Of a DNA stretch of 64,000 bases, positions 1 through 9,698 are shown one piece after another (positions within the stretch are counted from its first letter, which is position 1; each line of letters begins with the position of its first letter). The notes under the pieces were generated by a model. That model did not search any database. It was not told where the DNA came from and worked only from the letters and a program-made list of their open reading frames with translations. The stretch is from assembly GCF_014635325.1 (NCBI RefSeq), contig NZ_BMCT01000001.1, positions 1,825,107-1,889,106 on the forward strand, in the 5' to 3' direction. This DNA comes from Azorhizobium oxalatiphilum. GTDB lineage: Bacteria; Pseudomonadota; Alphaproteobacteria; Rhizobiales; Xanthobacteraceae. Made by a program: the position numbers and the translations under genes.

Positions 1-779
1 CCGCTCCCTCCGGCGCCACCGTGGCCGCCACCCCGGCCAGCGCCACGGGCCGGGTGCGCAAGCTCTCGGGGCGTGCGGGCACGGACAAACTGGACTTCGG
101 CTACAACCCGCAGAGCGAGCCGGTGGTCAAAGCCTTCGATCTCGACCTGATGCCGGGCGCGCGCATCGCGCTGGTTGGGGCCTCGGGTTCTGGAAAATCC
201 ACCATCGGCCGCCTCGTGGCGGGCCTGTTCGATCCCATCGGCGGGCAGGTGCTGCTGGACGGCCAGCCGATCCGCGATGTGCCGCGCGAGGTGATGCGCA
301 ATTCCCTCGCCGTGGTGGATCAGGACATCCTGCTGTTCGACGGCACGGTGCGTGACAACATCACGCTCTGGGACGAGTCCATGCCGGAGAGCCGCATCGT
401 GCGGGCCTGCAAGGACGCCATGATCCATGACGACATCGTTGCCCGCGTGGGCGGCTATGCCGGGCGGGTGGAGGAGGGCGGGCGCAACTGGTCCGGCGGT
501 CAGCGCCAGCGCCTCGAAATCGCCCGTGCGCTGGTGGCGGAGCCGAGCCTGCTTGTGCTGGACGAGGCCACCAGCGCGCTCGACCCCGCCGTCGAGAAGG
601 CGCTGATGGACAACATCCGCCGGCGCGGCTGCACCTGCCTCATCATCGCCCACCGCCTCTCCACCATCCGGGACTGCGACGAGATCATCGTCATGGAGGC
701 GGGAAAGGTGATCGAGCGCGGGCGACATGAGGAACTGATGGCGCTCGCCGGTACCTATCGCGGGCTGGTGGAATCATGA
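1..779 (+). CDS. NHLM-type peptide-export ABC transporter, C-terminal part (ABC1 subunit)
   Basis: Only the C-terminal nucleotide-binding domain is in the window; the reading frame is open to the left edge, so the GTG at 21 need not be the start. Visible ABC motifs, counted from that GTG: Walker A GASGSGKS (residues 53-60), signature WSGGQRQRLEIARAL, Walker B LLVLDEATSALD and H-loop IIAHRLST. The last codons overlap the start of the next ABC gene by 4 nt (ATGA), so the two are translationally coupled. The partner's architecture, with a long N-terminal region before the permease, is that of the NHLM bacteriocin exporter pair. By family knowledge this subunit would carry a C39-type leader peptidase and a permease upstream, cutting the leader at Gly-Gly and exporting a modified peptide across the inner membrane. 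The peptidase part is off the window, so that role is inferred. Confidence 0.8.
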   Translation, partial: APSGATVAATPASATGRVRKLSGRAGTDKLDFGYNPQSEPVVKAFDLDLMPGARIALVGASGSGKSTIGRLVAGLFDPIGGQVLLDGQPIRDVPREVMRNSLAVVDQDILLFDGTVRDNITLWDESMPESRIVRACKDAMIHDDIVARVGGYAGRVEEGGRNWSGGQRQRLEIARALVAEPSLLVLDEATSALDPAVEKALMDNIRRRGCTCLIIAHRLSTIRDCDEIIVMEAGKVIERGRHEELMALAGTYRGLVES

Positions 780-3664
780 GCGCTCCCGTCTCCGCATCGG
801 ATGCGCCGCTGCTTGTCACCGGCTCCCACCCGCTGAAGCTGGATGATCCGGCGCTCTGCTATCGCGTGCTCTCGGGCGATGTGCAGGTCTTCCTCGTGGA
901 AGTGCTGGACGACGGCCGCGCGGGTACCCGCCAGCATCTGTTTGAGGCCGGCCCGGGCGATCTGCTGTTCGGGCTCGACACGCAGACGAGCTTTCCGCCG
1001 GTGATGTTCCTCGCGGCGGGCACCCCGGACACGCAGGTGGTGGCGGTGCCGCGCCCGGACTTCTCCTCCTCGGGCGATGTGGAAGGCGTGCCGGCTCTGG
1101 AGGCGGTGGACCGCTGGCTCGTCGCCATGTCCCGCGCCATCGCGCGGCAGATCGTGCCCCGTCCGCGCCTCGATCTGCCGCTGGCGAGCGGCGAGAGCGT
1201 GACGTTGGCCCACGAAGCCAAGGTGACGGCGGCCCATGGGGTGGCATGGTGTGCCACCTCGGCGGACGGCCTGTTCGTGGATCTGGAGCATGCGGGCGCG
1301 GATGGCCTGCCGGTGCCCCTGACGCCGGACAGCTGGCTGTCGCTTCCCGCCGACGTGACGGCGGACGCGAGCGCCACCGCCGACCTTGCGGCTTCGGGTA
1401 TGCTCTCCGCCGCCCTCGACCGCTTCCACGCCATCGCCATCGACGTTCTGCCCATGGCTTTGCGCCTGACGGCGGTGGACGAGCTGAACCGCCTGCGTGA
1501 GCGCGGCGCGCGCAACCGCCGGGCCAGCGATCTCGCCTTCGGCAGTCTTGGCGCCGTGCTCGGCAGCAGCGCGCCGCGCGGAACGCCGCCCACCTCCGAC
1601 CAGCCGCTGGTGCTGGCGCTGGCCCATCTCGGGCTGGATATCGGCTTCGAGGTGCGCCTGCCCACCCGGCGGGCGGACCATGAGCGCCCCTTCGATCTCG
1701 ACACGCTGACCCGTCTCAGCCGCGTGCGCACCCGCCGCGTGCGGCTGGAGCCGGGCTGGTGGAAGACCGATTCCGGCCCCTTCCTGCTGCTCCGCGCCGC
1801 CCCGCTGACCCCGCTCGCCCTCATCTATCGGGGGCGGCAGGGCTATGCGGTGTTCGACCCGGCCGAGCGCGTGGAGCGCCGCCTTGCGCCCGAGGAGGCC
1901 GCAGGGCTGGCGGGCGATGCGGTGGCCCTCTATGCGGCTTTGCCCGACCGCGCGCTGACGCTGAAGGACATCGGCCTGCGCGTGCTCAAGGCCCGCGCCC
2001 GCGACATCGCCGCCATGGGCGGCGGCACGCTGCTGGCCGGCGTGCTCGCCATGGGCGTGCCGGTGGCCATGAGCTATCTGCTCGAATCCGTCATTCCCGA
2101 CAACAATCTGCTGAAGGTGGCGCAGGTGGCGCTGGCGCTGGTGGTGCTGGCGGCCATGACGCTGCTGCTGCGCCTCTCGCTCCAGCTCACCATGCTGCGC
2201 ATCGAGGGGCTGGAGGGCAGCCGCCTGCAGGCGGCGGTGATGGACCGCATGCTACGCCTGCCCACCAGTTTCTTCCGGGGCTTCACCACCGGTGATCTCG
2301 GCACGCGCGTGATGGCCGTGGCGCGGCTGGAGCAGGCGCTCACCGCCTCCATGGTCAGCAGCATCACAACGGGCGCCATCGCTCTGGTGTCCTATGCCGT
2401 CATGCTCGCCTACAGCTGGCGGCTGGGGCTGGTGGCCATTGCGCTCACCATTCTGCTGGCGGGGCTGACGCTGGCGCTGGGCCTGCTCAGCGTGCGCCAT
2501 GAGCGCACCGCCATCGGGGCCGAGGCGCGCATGTCCGGCCTGACGCTGGAACTGGCGGCGGGCATCACCAAGCTGCGCCTCGCCGCTGCCGAGGACCGGG
2601 CCTTCTTCCGCTGGGCACGGCTCTATGCCACCACCAGCCGGGCGCAATATGAGGCCGACCGTGCGCAAGGGCTGCTCACCACGCTGAGCACCGGCTTTCC
2701 GCTGTTCGCGCTCACCGTCCTGTTCGCCGTCTGCGTCTATGGCGATCTGGCCGATGGCATCGGGCTCGGCCTGCTGGTGGCCTTCGTCACCGCCTTCTCG
2801 TCGGCGCTGGAGGGCCTGCGGACTCTGGCGGCGACGGCGGTGCAGATGGCCACCCTCGGCCCCATCGTGGAGCATGCCCGGCCCATTCTGGAGACTCTGC
2901 CGGAAGCGGATGCGGAAAAGTCCGATCCCGGCGAGCTGTCGGGGGCAATCGAGCTGTCGCGCGTCACCTTCCAGTATCAGCCGGACGCGCCGCGCATCTT
3001 CTCCGATCTCACCATTTCCATCCGGCCGGGCGAGTTCGTGGCCTTCGTCGGCCCCTCGGGCACGGGCAAGTCCACGCTGTTCCGCCTGCTGCTGGGTTTC
3101 GAGAAGCCGGCCTCGGGCGTGGTGCTCTATGACGGCGTGGACCTTGCCGGGCTCGACGTGCAGGCGGTGCGCCGCCAGTGCGGCGTGGTGCTCCAGAACG
3201 GCAAGCTGATGCCGGGCTCGCTGATGGAGAACATCCTCGGCAGCGCCCCGCAACTGGGCGAGGCGGCGGCCTGGGAGGCCGCCGGGCAGGTGGCGCTGGA
3301 GGAGGATATCCGCCGCATGCCCATGGGCATGCACACGGTGGTGACGGACGGCGGCTCGAACCTCTCCGGCGGGCAGGTGCAGCGGCTGCTGCTGGCCCGC
3401 GCACTGGTGGGCAAGCCGCGCATCATGATGCTGGACGAGGCCACCAGCGCCCTCGACAACCGCACGCAGGCGGCGGTGACTTCGAGCCTCAACCGCATCG
3501 CCGGCACCCGGCTCGTGATCGCCCACCGCCTGAGCACGGTGGAGCGGGCGGATCGCATCATCGTGCTCAACAACGGGCAGGTGGCGGAAGAGGGCAGCTA
3601 TGACGCGCTGATGGCACGCAACGGCTTCTTCACCGCCTTCGCCCGCCGCCAGTTGGCCGAGTGA
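776..3664 (+). CDS. NHLM-type peptide-export ABC transporter, permease/ATPase (ABC2 subunit)
   Basis: 962-residue inner-membrane exporter. About 400 N-terminal residues form a soluble region (its start resembles a cyclic-nucleotide-binding-like fold seen in this family). A six-helix permease follows at roughly 420-700, beginning near MGGGTLLAGVLAMGVPVAMS. The C-terminal ATPase has Walker A GPSGTGKS (759-766), signature LSGGQVQRLLLARALV and Walker B MMLDEATSALD. The length and the extra N-terminal region match the second subunit of NHLM/NHLP-leader microcin export systems rather than an ordinary bacteriocin exporter. The start ATG overlaps the stop of the upstream transporter. No precursor peptide or maturation enzyme follows it here. 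The rest of the system is either left of the window or dispersed; a matching leader peptide is found near 54.5 kb. Confidence 0.85.
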   Translation: MSAPVSASDAPLLVTGSHPLKLDDPALCYRVLSGDVQVFLVEVLDDGRAGTRQHLFEAGPGDLLFGLDTQTSFPPVMFLAAGTPDTQVVAVPRPDFSSSGDVEGVPALEAVDRWLVAMSRAIARQIVPRPRLDLPLASGESVTLAHEAKVTAAHGVAWCATSADGLFVDLEHAGADGLPVPLTPDSWLSLPADVTADASATADLAASGMLSAALDRFHAIAIDVLPMALRLTAVDELNRLRERGARNRRASDLAFGSLGAVLGSSAPRGTPPTSDQPLVLALAHLGLDIGFEVRLPTRRADHERPFDLDTLTRLSRVRTRRVRLEPGWWKTDSGPFLLLRAAPLTPLALIYRGRQGYAVFDPAERVERRLAPEEAAGLAGDAVALYAALPDRALTLKDIGLRVLKARARDIAAMGGGTLLAGVLAMGVPVAMSYLLESVIPDNNLLKVAQVALALVVLAAMTLLLRLSLQLTMLRIEGLEGSRLQAAVMDRMLRLPTSFFRGFTTGDLGTRVMAVARLEQALTASMVSSITTGAIALVSYAVMLAYSWRLGLVAIALTILLAGLTLALGLLSVRHERTAIGAEARMSGLTLELAAGITKLRLAAAEDRAFFRWARLYATTSRAQYEADRAQGLLTTLSTGFPLFALTVLFAVCVYGDLADGIGLGLLVAFVTAFSSALEGLRTLAATAVQMATLGPIVEHARPILETLPEADAEKSDPGELSGAIELSRVTFQYQPDAPRIFSDLTISIRPGEFVAFVGPSGTGKSTLFRLLLGFEKPASGVVLYDGVDLAGLDVQAVRRQCGVVLQNGKLMPGSLMENILGSAPQLGEAAAWEAAGQVALEEDIRRMPMGMHTVVTDGGSNLSGGQVQRLLLARALVGKPRIMMLDEATSALDNRTQAAVTSSLNRIAGTRLVIAHRLSTVERADRIIVLNNGQVAEEGSYDALMARNGFFTAFARRQLAE

Positions 3665-3785
3665 ACTGCGCCGGCGCTCATCTGCGGGTGAGCCGGACGG
3701 CGGGTGCAAGCAGGCGGACGTTGCGGGGACGGGCCGGGGCGGTGTCTACTCAGGCGGCCCGGCGAGACGGGCAGGAGAGCTGTCC

Positions 3786-4094
3786 ATGGCGTTCGAGTGC
3801 ACCGTTCCCGCCGTTCCGACCGTACTGCATGATGACGATGCGTCCCGCATCACCCGCTGGGATTTCGCGCCCGGCGCCGTGACCGGCTGGCACAGCCATG
3901 GCTGGCCCTATTTCGTGGTGATGATCACCGACGGCATCATGCGCGTGCACAACGGCACCAGCGTGAGCGACACGGTGCGCAAGGCGGGCGACAGCTACCG
4001 GCGCCCCGAGGGCGTGGAGCATGACGTGATGAACGCCTCCGACGCGCCCATGGCCTTCGTGGAAATCGAGATCAAGAAGCCGGATGCGCTCTGA
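3786..4094 (+). CDS. Small cupin-domain protein
   Basis: 102-residue single-domain cupin. The first cupin motif is visible as GWHSHGWPYFVVMITDGI, where the usual HxH metal-binding pair is HSH; the second is represented by RRPEGVEHDVMNAS with one histidine. The size and lack of a second domain fit a small metal-binding cupin of the type often fused or linked to sugar or amino-acid metabolism, but no substrate can be assigned. It lies 121 nt after the ABC transporter on the same strand and is convergent with the glutathione transferase gene, so co-transcription with the exporter is possible but not shown. A GGAGAG Shine-Dalgarno sequence precedes the ATG. Confidence 0.8.
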   Translation: MAFECTVPAVPTVLHDDDASRITRWDFAPGAVTGWHSHGWPYFVVMITDGIMRVHNGTSVSDTVRKAGDSYRRPEGVEHDVMNASDAPMAFVEIEIKKPDAL

Positions 4095-4110
4095 CTTCGC
4101 CTGAGGGCTG

Positions 4111-4812
4111 TCAGGTCTTCAGCACCTTGCGCAGCGAAGCCTCGATCTGGCCGCCGCAATAGGTTTCGCCGAAGCGCGCCTTGCTGTCCGCGAACTGCGC
4201 CGCCAGCGCGGGCAGTGCGCTCACCCGCCGGGCGAGGGCGGCGGTGTGCGGCGCGGCCTCTTCCAGAAGAGGTGCGATGGGCGGCAGGCGGTCGGTCATG
4301 GTGGACCACAGCGTGGCAGTCACGATGTCCGCGATCCCCGGCTTGCGGCCGCCCAGCAGGAAGCCCTTGTTCGCCTTGAGCCCATGGCGGCGGCCGGTGT
4401 CTTCCCACAAGCCCATCCAGTGCTGCAGGCGGGGAATGAAATCCTGCCAGGATTTTTCCGTCCACATCTGCCGTCCGCCATCCAGCGTGAGCTCGTCGAT
4501 CACGTCGTTGGCGTCGTTGACCACTTTCAGGCTCATGGCGCGCAGGGCGGACGAGCGGGGCAACAGGCGCAGTGTCTCGCCGAGATAGAGGACGATGGCC
4601 GGCATCTGGGCGAGGGCGACGTCACGGCTCCTGTCCACCAGCACCGGCGGGCCGGTGAAGGGCACGGGCTGGCGCGCCGTGGCCCCGCTCATGAGATCGG
4701 AAATCGCGTCGGCATCGGGCTCGTCCCAGGTCTTGCCGGCAAAGGCCAGCAGCGCGCGCACGAACTCGCCGCGAAAGGGGACCGGCCAGTAATAGAGCGT
4801 GTAGTCCGCCAT
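4111..4812 (-). CDS. Glutathione S-transferase family protein
   Basis: 233-residue cytosolic protein with the two-domain glutathione transferase layout. The N-terminal thioredoxin-like domain begins MADYTLYYWPVPFRGEFVRA, with the active-site tyrosine/arginine region near the start. The glutathione-binding segment GPPVLVDRSRDVALAQMPAI matches the family's proline and 'Q-(S/M)-x-A-I' pattern. The helical C-terminal domain holds KPGIADIVTATLW, the N-capping box region (S/T-x-x-D equivalent). It would conjugate or reduce electrophilic or peroxide substrates with glutathione; the substrate is unknown. A GGAG Shine-Dalgarno lies just before the ATG. It converges with the cupin gene, 16 nt apart, and there is no obvious terminator between them. 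Confidence 0.85.
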   Translation of the reverse strand: MADYTLYYWPVPFRGEFVRALLAFAGKTWDEPDADAISDLMSGATARQPVPFTGPPVLVDRSRDVALAQMPAIVLYLGETLRLLPRSSALRAMSLKVVNDANDVIDELTLDGGRQMWTEKSWQDFIPRLQHWMGLWEDTGRRHGLKANKGFLLGGRKPGIADIVTATLWSTMTDRLPPIAPLLEEAAPHTAALARRVSALPALAAQFADSKARFGETYCGGQIEASLRKVLKT

Positions 4813-4850
4813 GCGCCTCTCCTGCGAAAGCCGCTCCCGCTCCCCCGCTC

Positions 4851-4880
4851 GGGCCGGGCCGGGCCGAGCCGAGCCGGGGA
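4851..4880. repeat. Five tandem G/C pentamers
   Basis: Three copies of gggcc are followed by two of gagcc, directly upstream of the glutathione transferase start and before the stop of the small helical protein gene. A short microsatellite of this type could vary in length; no function is implied. Confidence 0.6.
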
Positions 4881-4904
4881 GAGGGCGCCGTGGGGCCGTC
4901 GGGC

Positions 4905-5078
4905 TCAGTGCTTGTCGGTTTCTTCCGCCTCCCGGGCCTCGCGCAGCGCGCGCAGGCGCGCGGTTTTTGCCGCGACGGCATCGGTTTCCTGCCGATAGCG
5001 CACCATGGCCGCGTCAACGGCTTCCTCGATGGTGCGGCGCTTCTGGGCGGCGGGCGACAGGGGCGCCATCTTCGTCAT
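4905..5078 (-). CDS. Small charged helical protein, paralogue A
   Basis: 57-residue protein starting MTKMAPLSPAAQ. I chose this ATG, not the one 39 nt upstream, because it follows GGAAAGGAAG at normal spacing. The sequence is rich in Ala, Arg and Glu and should be one long amphipathic helix or coiled coil. Its C-terminal part, ARLRALREAREAEE, closely resembles ERLKALREAREKAEA in the small protein at 5514-5726, so the two look like paralogues. No known domain is recognised. It lies upstream of the glutathione transferase gene on the same strand, 92 nt away. Confidence 0.65.
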   Translation of the reverse strand: MTKMAPLSPAAQKRRTIEEAVDAAMVRYRQETDAVAAKTARLRALREAREAEETDKH

Positions 5079-5268
5079 TGGCTTCCTTTCCGGGCGCAGC
5101 GCGAACGGCGCACCCATTTGGTCAACAGAAGCTTAACGTTGGAGGGCGGGTTCTGTTCCGTAAAAGAATCTGCGCCGTGGCGGCGCGCTTGTCGGTTGCG
5201 GGCAGGAACAAGGGAGAAAGAGCCAGCGTTAAAGCCAAGATTACAGGCCACAACTGGGAGATAAGACC

Positions 5269-5439
5269 ATGGGCCTTCTCGTTCTCCTGATCGTCCTCAT
5301 TCTGCTCTTTGGCGGCGGCGGCATGTTCTATGGCGGCGGACGCTACCGGAACCACGGGTTCGGGCTGGGCGGAATCCTGGTGATCCTGCTCATCGTCCTG
5401 CTGCTCACGGGCGGCATCGGCCACGGCCCGGTGCTTTAA
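5269..5439 (+). CDS. Tiny glycine-rich membrane protein (56 aa)
   Basis: A short gene running ATG to TAA with a GGGAG Shine-Dalgarno 8 nt upstream. The product has two hydrophobic stretches: LLVLLIVLILLFGGGG at residues 3-18 and GGILVILLIVLLLTGGIG near the C-terminus. They are joined by a basic, glycine/tyrosine-rich loop (FYGGGRYRNHGFG). This two-helix hairpin plan resembles small DUF3309-like hydrophobic proteins common in rhizobia, but the family assignment is tentative. It stands alone on the plus strand between the two small helical-protein genes. Function unknown. Confidence 0.6.
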   Translation: MGLLVLLIVLILLFGGGGMFYGGGRYRNHGFGLGGILVILLIVLLLTGGIGHGPVL

Positions 5440-5513
5440 AGCCATATGGCAGCGCTATTCCCGGCGCGTCCTCCCAATGGGGGATGCGTCGGGCCGGACT
5501 GCCAGGACGAGGC

Positions 5514-5726
5514 TCAGACCTCGACGCGCCGCTTGCGGGATTTCTCGCGGGCGGTTTCGGCGCGTTCGGCCTCAGCCTTCTCGCGGGCTTCGCGCAGGGC
5601 TTTCAGGCGCTCGATCTTGGCATGGGCGGCCTCGGCGTCGCGCTCCAGCGTGGAGACGGCGGGGGCAGCCGGAGCGCCGCCGAACACGGCTTCGGCGCGG
5701 GCCTTCAGGTCCTTCGGGTCGGCCAA
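5514..5726 (-). CDS. Small charged helical protein, paralogue B
   Basis: 70-residue protein beginning MADPKDLKARAEAVFGGAPA. After a short Ala/Pro linker it becomes a continuous charged helix (about residues 25-65) ending in a basic tail, KSRKRRVEV. The segment ERLKALREAREKAEA matches the C-terminal part of the protein at 4905-5078. Predicted cytosolic coiled-coil. Its start is preceded by a purine-rich GGGAG-like stretch on the minus strand. No domain or function is recognised. Confidence 0.65.
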   Translation of the reverse strand: MADPKDLKARAEAVFGGAPAAPAVSTLERDAEAAHAKIERLKALREAREKAEAERAETAREKSRKRRVEV

Positions 5727-5830
5727 GGGAGAAGCTCCGTAACGGGAAGATTATGCAATGCCCTGCGGTTAGCAGAGTCGCTGGTGTCTGGAAACCGGAG
5801 GTTGCCGGCGCGCGGGACCTGCGGGGTAAC

Positions 5831-6874
5831 TTAAGGTTCCGCGACCTCCGGGGAGGCCGCACGGATGGTGGAAAAGATGTGCCGGATGGTCTGGTTTTCC
5901 GCCGCGCTGAGTGCGCCGTCGCTTTTCACCATATCCATCAGCAGCGGCAGGATGACGGCCAGTTCCCTGCCATCCTCCGCCAGCCGCTTCGACGCGGTGG
6001 TGGCCCCGTTCTGGCTGCCCTTCAGGGTCATAGCGGCATTGCGCAGGGCATCCAGCAGCACCTCATCCCGCGTCAGACCGAACGCGGCCAGCAGAGAGTG
6101 CGCATGGGCATCGAGGGCCTGCCGCTGGACGTCCTCCGGCACCTGCGCCCGCACGCCCACGAAGCGGATCAGCATATGGGCGTCCCGCGCCGCCGCGACC
6201 AACTCCCCGAGCGAGCGGGGCACGAAAGACGGGGCGATCGGTATGGACGAGCCTGTGCCCGGCCGAGCGGGCTTCTTCACCGTCCGGCGCGGATAGGGGC
6301 GCGGTGGGGCCGGCGGGGCAGACTTGAGATTGGTCGGGCGCGGCCAGGTCTCCGGCCAGTCCGGGATCGTGACCTTGTGCATGCGGAAATAGAGCTGCGC
6401 CGTCAGATAGGCGTCCTGGAAGGCGTCATGTTGCGCATCCTGCGTCCCCAGCTTGAAGCGGGTGAGGCAGGCGGACAGTTTGGCGGACGATCCCGGCCAG
6501 CGCGAGCGGGCTTCGGTCATGGTGCAGAAAGACGGCTTGTCGAGCGGCGTGCGCTCGGCCTTGCGCAATTCCCGCTCCACATAGCGCAGATCGAAGGCGG
6601 CATTGTGCATGACGAGACAGTCGGCCCACTGTAGCCATGCCTTCACTTCGTCGGCCTCGTCGGCGAACAGAGGCTGGAAGCGCAGCAGCCAGTCATCCAG
6701 CCCATGGACCTGAAACGCGCCGGGATCGCTGTCCTTGCGCGGGTCATAGATGCGGTAGATGTGGCCCGCATACGTGCCGTGATCGAACCGGATCGCGGCC
6801 AGAGCCACCATCTTGTCATAGGGCTGGATGCCGGTGGTCTCGGTGTCGAGCACGATGATGCGCCGGTTCGGCAT
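5831..6874 (-). CDS. DEDDh-type 3'-5' exonuclease with C-terminal TerB-like region
   Basis: 347-residue protein related to the epsilon proofreading subunit of DNA polymerase III and other DnaQ-like exonucleases. All acidic residues of the DEDDh site are visible: D10 and E12 in VLDTETTG, D95 in HNAAFDLRYVE, and H149/D154 in QHDAFQDAYLTAQ. After a Pro/Arg-rich linker (about 170-190), the C-terminal half contains LLMDMVKSDGALSAAENQTI, which resembles the metal-binding start of a TerB-like helical domain. It is therefore not the replicative DnaQ, which is shorter and ends in an alpha-binding tail. A role in DNA repair or nucleic-acid turnover is inferred. It stands alone, upstream-facing to tRNA-His. 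Confidence 0.82.
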   Translation of the reverse strand: MPNRRIIVLDTETTGIQPYDKMVALAAIRFDHGTYAGHIYRIYDPRKDSDPGAFQVHGLDDWLLRFQPLFADEADEVKAWLQWADCLVMHNAAFDLRYVERELRKAERTPLDKPSFCTMTEARSRWPGSSAKLSACLTRFKLGTQDAQHDAFQDAYLTAQLYFRMHKVTIPDWPETWPRPTNLKSAPPAPPRPYPRRTVKKPARPGTGSSIPIAPSFVPRSLGELVAAARDAHMLIRFVGVRAQVPEDVQRQALDAHAHSLLAAFGLTRDEVLLDALRNAAMTLKGSQNGATTASKRLAEDGRELAVILPLLMDMVKSDGALSAAENQTIRHIFSTIRAASPEVAEP

Positions 6875-7034
6875 GTCCGTTCCCCCTCAGGACGGAGCAA
6901 GGATGTGGCGGCAGGCCGCAGACTGTCCAGTCGCGGGAGGCGGCTCTTAAGGTCGCAGGGTAGGCGACGGAAGAGCCAGAGCCCGGACTTGCGTTCCGGG
7001 CATGCGTCGATCCAGCGATGTGGCGGAAAGGAAA

Positions 7035-7111
7035 TGGTACAGCTGAGTGGGTTCGAACCACCGACCTCCGGTGCCACAAACCGGCGCTCTAACCAACTGA
7101 GCTACAGCTGC
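7035..7111 (-). tRNA. tRNA-His (GTG)
   Basis: A 77-nt cloverleaf with encoded CCA. Acceptor GCAGCTG pairs with CAGCTGT, the D stem is GCTC/GAGC, the anticodon stem CCGGT/ACCGG encloses TTGTGGC (anticodon GTG), and the T arm GGTGG/CCACT encloses TTCGAAC. The acceptor begins with a G1-U72 wobble, the discriminator is A73, and the base before G1 is not an extra G that could pair with C73. This differs from the usual bacterial tRNA-His (G-1:C73) but is the form known from a group of alphaproteobacteria with a divergent histidyl-tRNA synthetase. Confidence 0.95.
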
Positions 7112-7255
7112 AAAGGCCTTCCGGCGCGACGCACCGGAGACAGTGCGGAACCTACTTGCAGGCTTTTCGTATTGCAAGAGGGCCGGTGCCTGTTTCTGCG
7201 TGGCAGAGGGGGTGTCGTCCACAGGAAGGGATGAAGTCCCTGAAGAACAAGGCAA

Positions 7256-7288
7256 ATCCCGCACCCGGACGAGATCCGGGTGCGGGGG
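7256..7288 (-). terminator. Likely rho-independent terminator of thiC
   Basis: A perfect 12-bp stem (7258-7269 with 7275-7286, 5-nt loop) lies 10 nt after the thiC stop codon. On the minus strand it is followed by ATTTGCC, a weak U tract, so termination efficiency is uncertain. Confidence 0.65.
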
Positions 7289-7295
7289 AATGGCA

Positions 7296-9161
<1,866 letters not shown>

Positions 9162-9247
9162 TCAAATGAGATCCGGGATGAGCTTCAGGAGCAGGTTTGC
9201 CGGACGGACGCGTCCCGGAATGCGGGATACGAGGGGGCGCCAGGCTG

Positions 9248-9368
9248 ATTCCGATCCCTTCGCCGGCATGACCCGGATCAGGTTCGAAGGGTCATCGTGG
9301 CGCCGGGTGCCGTAACGGCCGGACCGGAAGACGATATCTCAGCCCCCTCGCGGGGCCCCCCTTGGAAT
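9248..9368 (-). promoter_or_regulatory. TPP riboswitch (THI element) upstream of thiC
   Basis: The minus strand shows the conserved TPP-binding core: CTGAGA in the P2/P3 part, then ACCCTTCGAACCTGATCCGG and the closing ATGCCGGCGAAGGGA, with ATTCC/GGAAT able to form P1. It ends about 110 nt before the thiC ATG. Position and sequence agree with the standard thiamine-pyrophosphate aptamer, which in proteobacteria commonly blocks translation or transcription of thiC when TPP binds. Confidence 0.95.
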
Positions 9369-9476
9369 GACGCCAGACTGTGGGTTCATTGCGAGGGTGT
9401 CAATCTTGCGCTGCAACATGGTGACGGACGGGGCCGTGGGAGAACGAAGCGGACGTGTCTCGCAGGCGCGCGAACG

Positions 9477-9513
9477 CCCTCTCCCGCTTGCGGGGGAGGG
9501 TTGGGGAGGGGGC
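9477..9513 (+). repeat. REP-like palindromic element, copy 1
   Basis: The first half contains a near-palindrome, ctcccgcttgcgggggag, followed by a purine-rich arm. The same unit is found inverted at 9610-9647. Such elements are typical of intergenic spaces in rhizobial genomes. The pair fills most of the 330-nt gap between the thiC riboswitch and the T6SS-linked methyltransferase; nothing else is seen in that gap. Confidence 0.7.
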
Positions 9514-9609
9514 GCGCCGCAGGCGCGGACGCGGGCTGGCCGGGCGGGTCGTCTTTAGGTTGGGTGGGCGCGTGAGGTGGCCTTGTTGACCGGCGATTCA
9601 CCCGGCCGT

Positions 9610-9647
9610 GCCCCCTCCCTAGCCCTCTCCCGTTTGCAGGAGAGGGG
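9610..9647 (-). repeat. REP-like palindromic element, copy 2 (inverted)
   Basis: Reverse complement of the element at 9477-9513 with a handful of mismatches: ctcccgtttgcaggagag forms the palindromic head and ccccctccctag the arm. It sits 51 nt after the stop of the minus-strand methyltransferase, so it also provides a hairpin at the end of the T6SS operon, though without a clear T run. Confidence 0.7.
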
Positions 9648-9698
9648 ACATGTTGTGCGGAGGGAGAGGGGCTGCGTGCCCGGCGGAGCGCCCCGCCT

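Noticed and set aside
9371..9698. A coding gene in the gap between the thiC riboswitch and the methyltransferase.
   Set aside because: Open frames here cross the inverted REP-like elements on both strands and look like repeat translation, with no good ribosome site.
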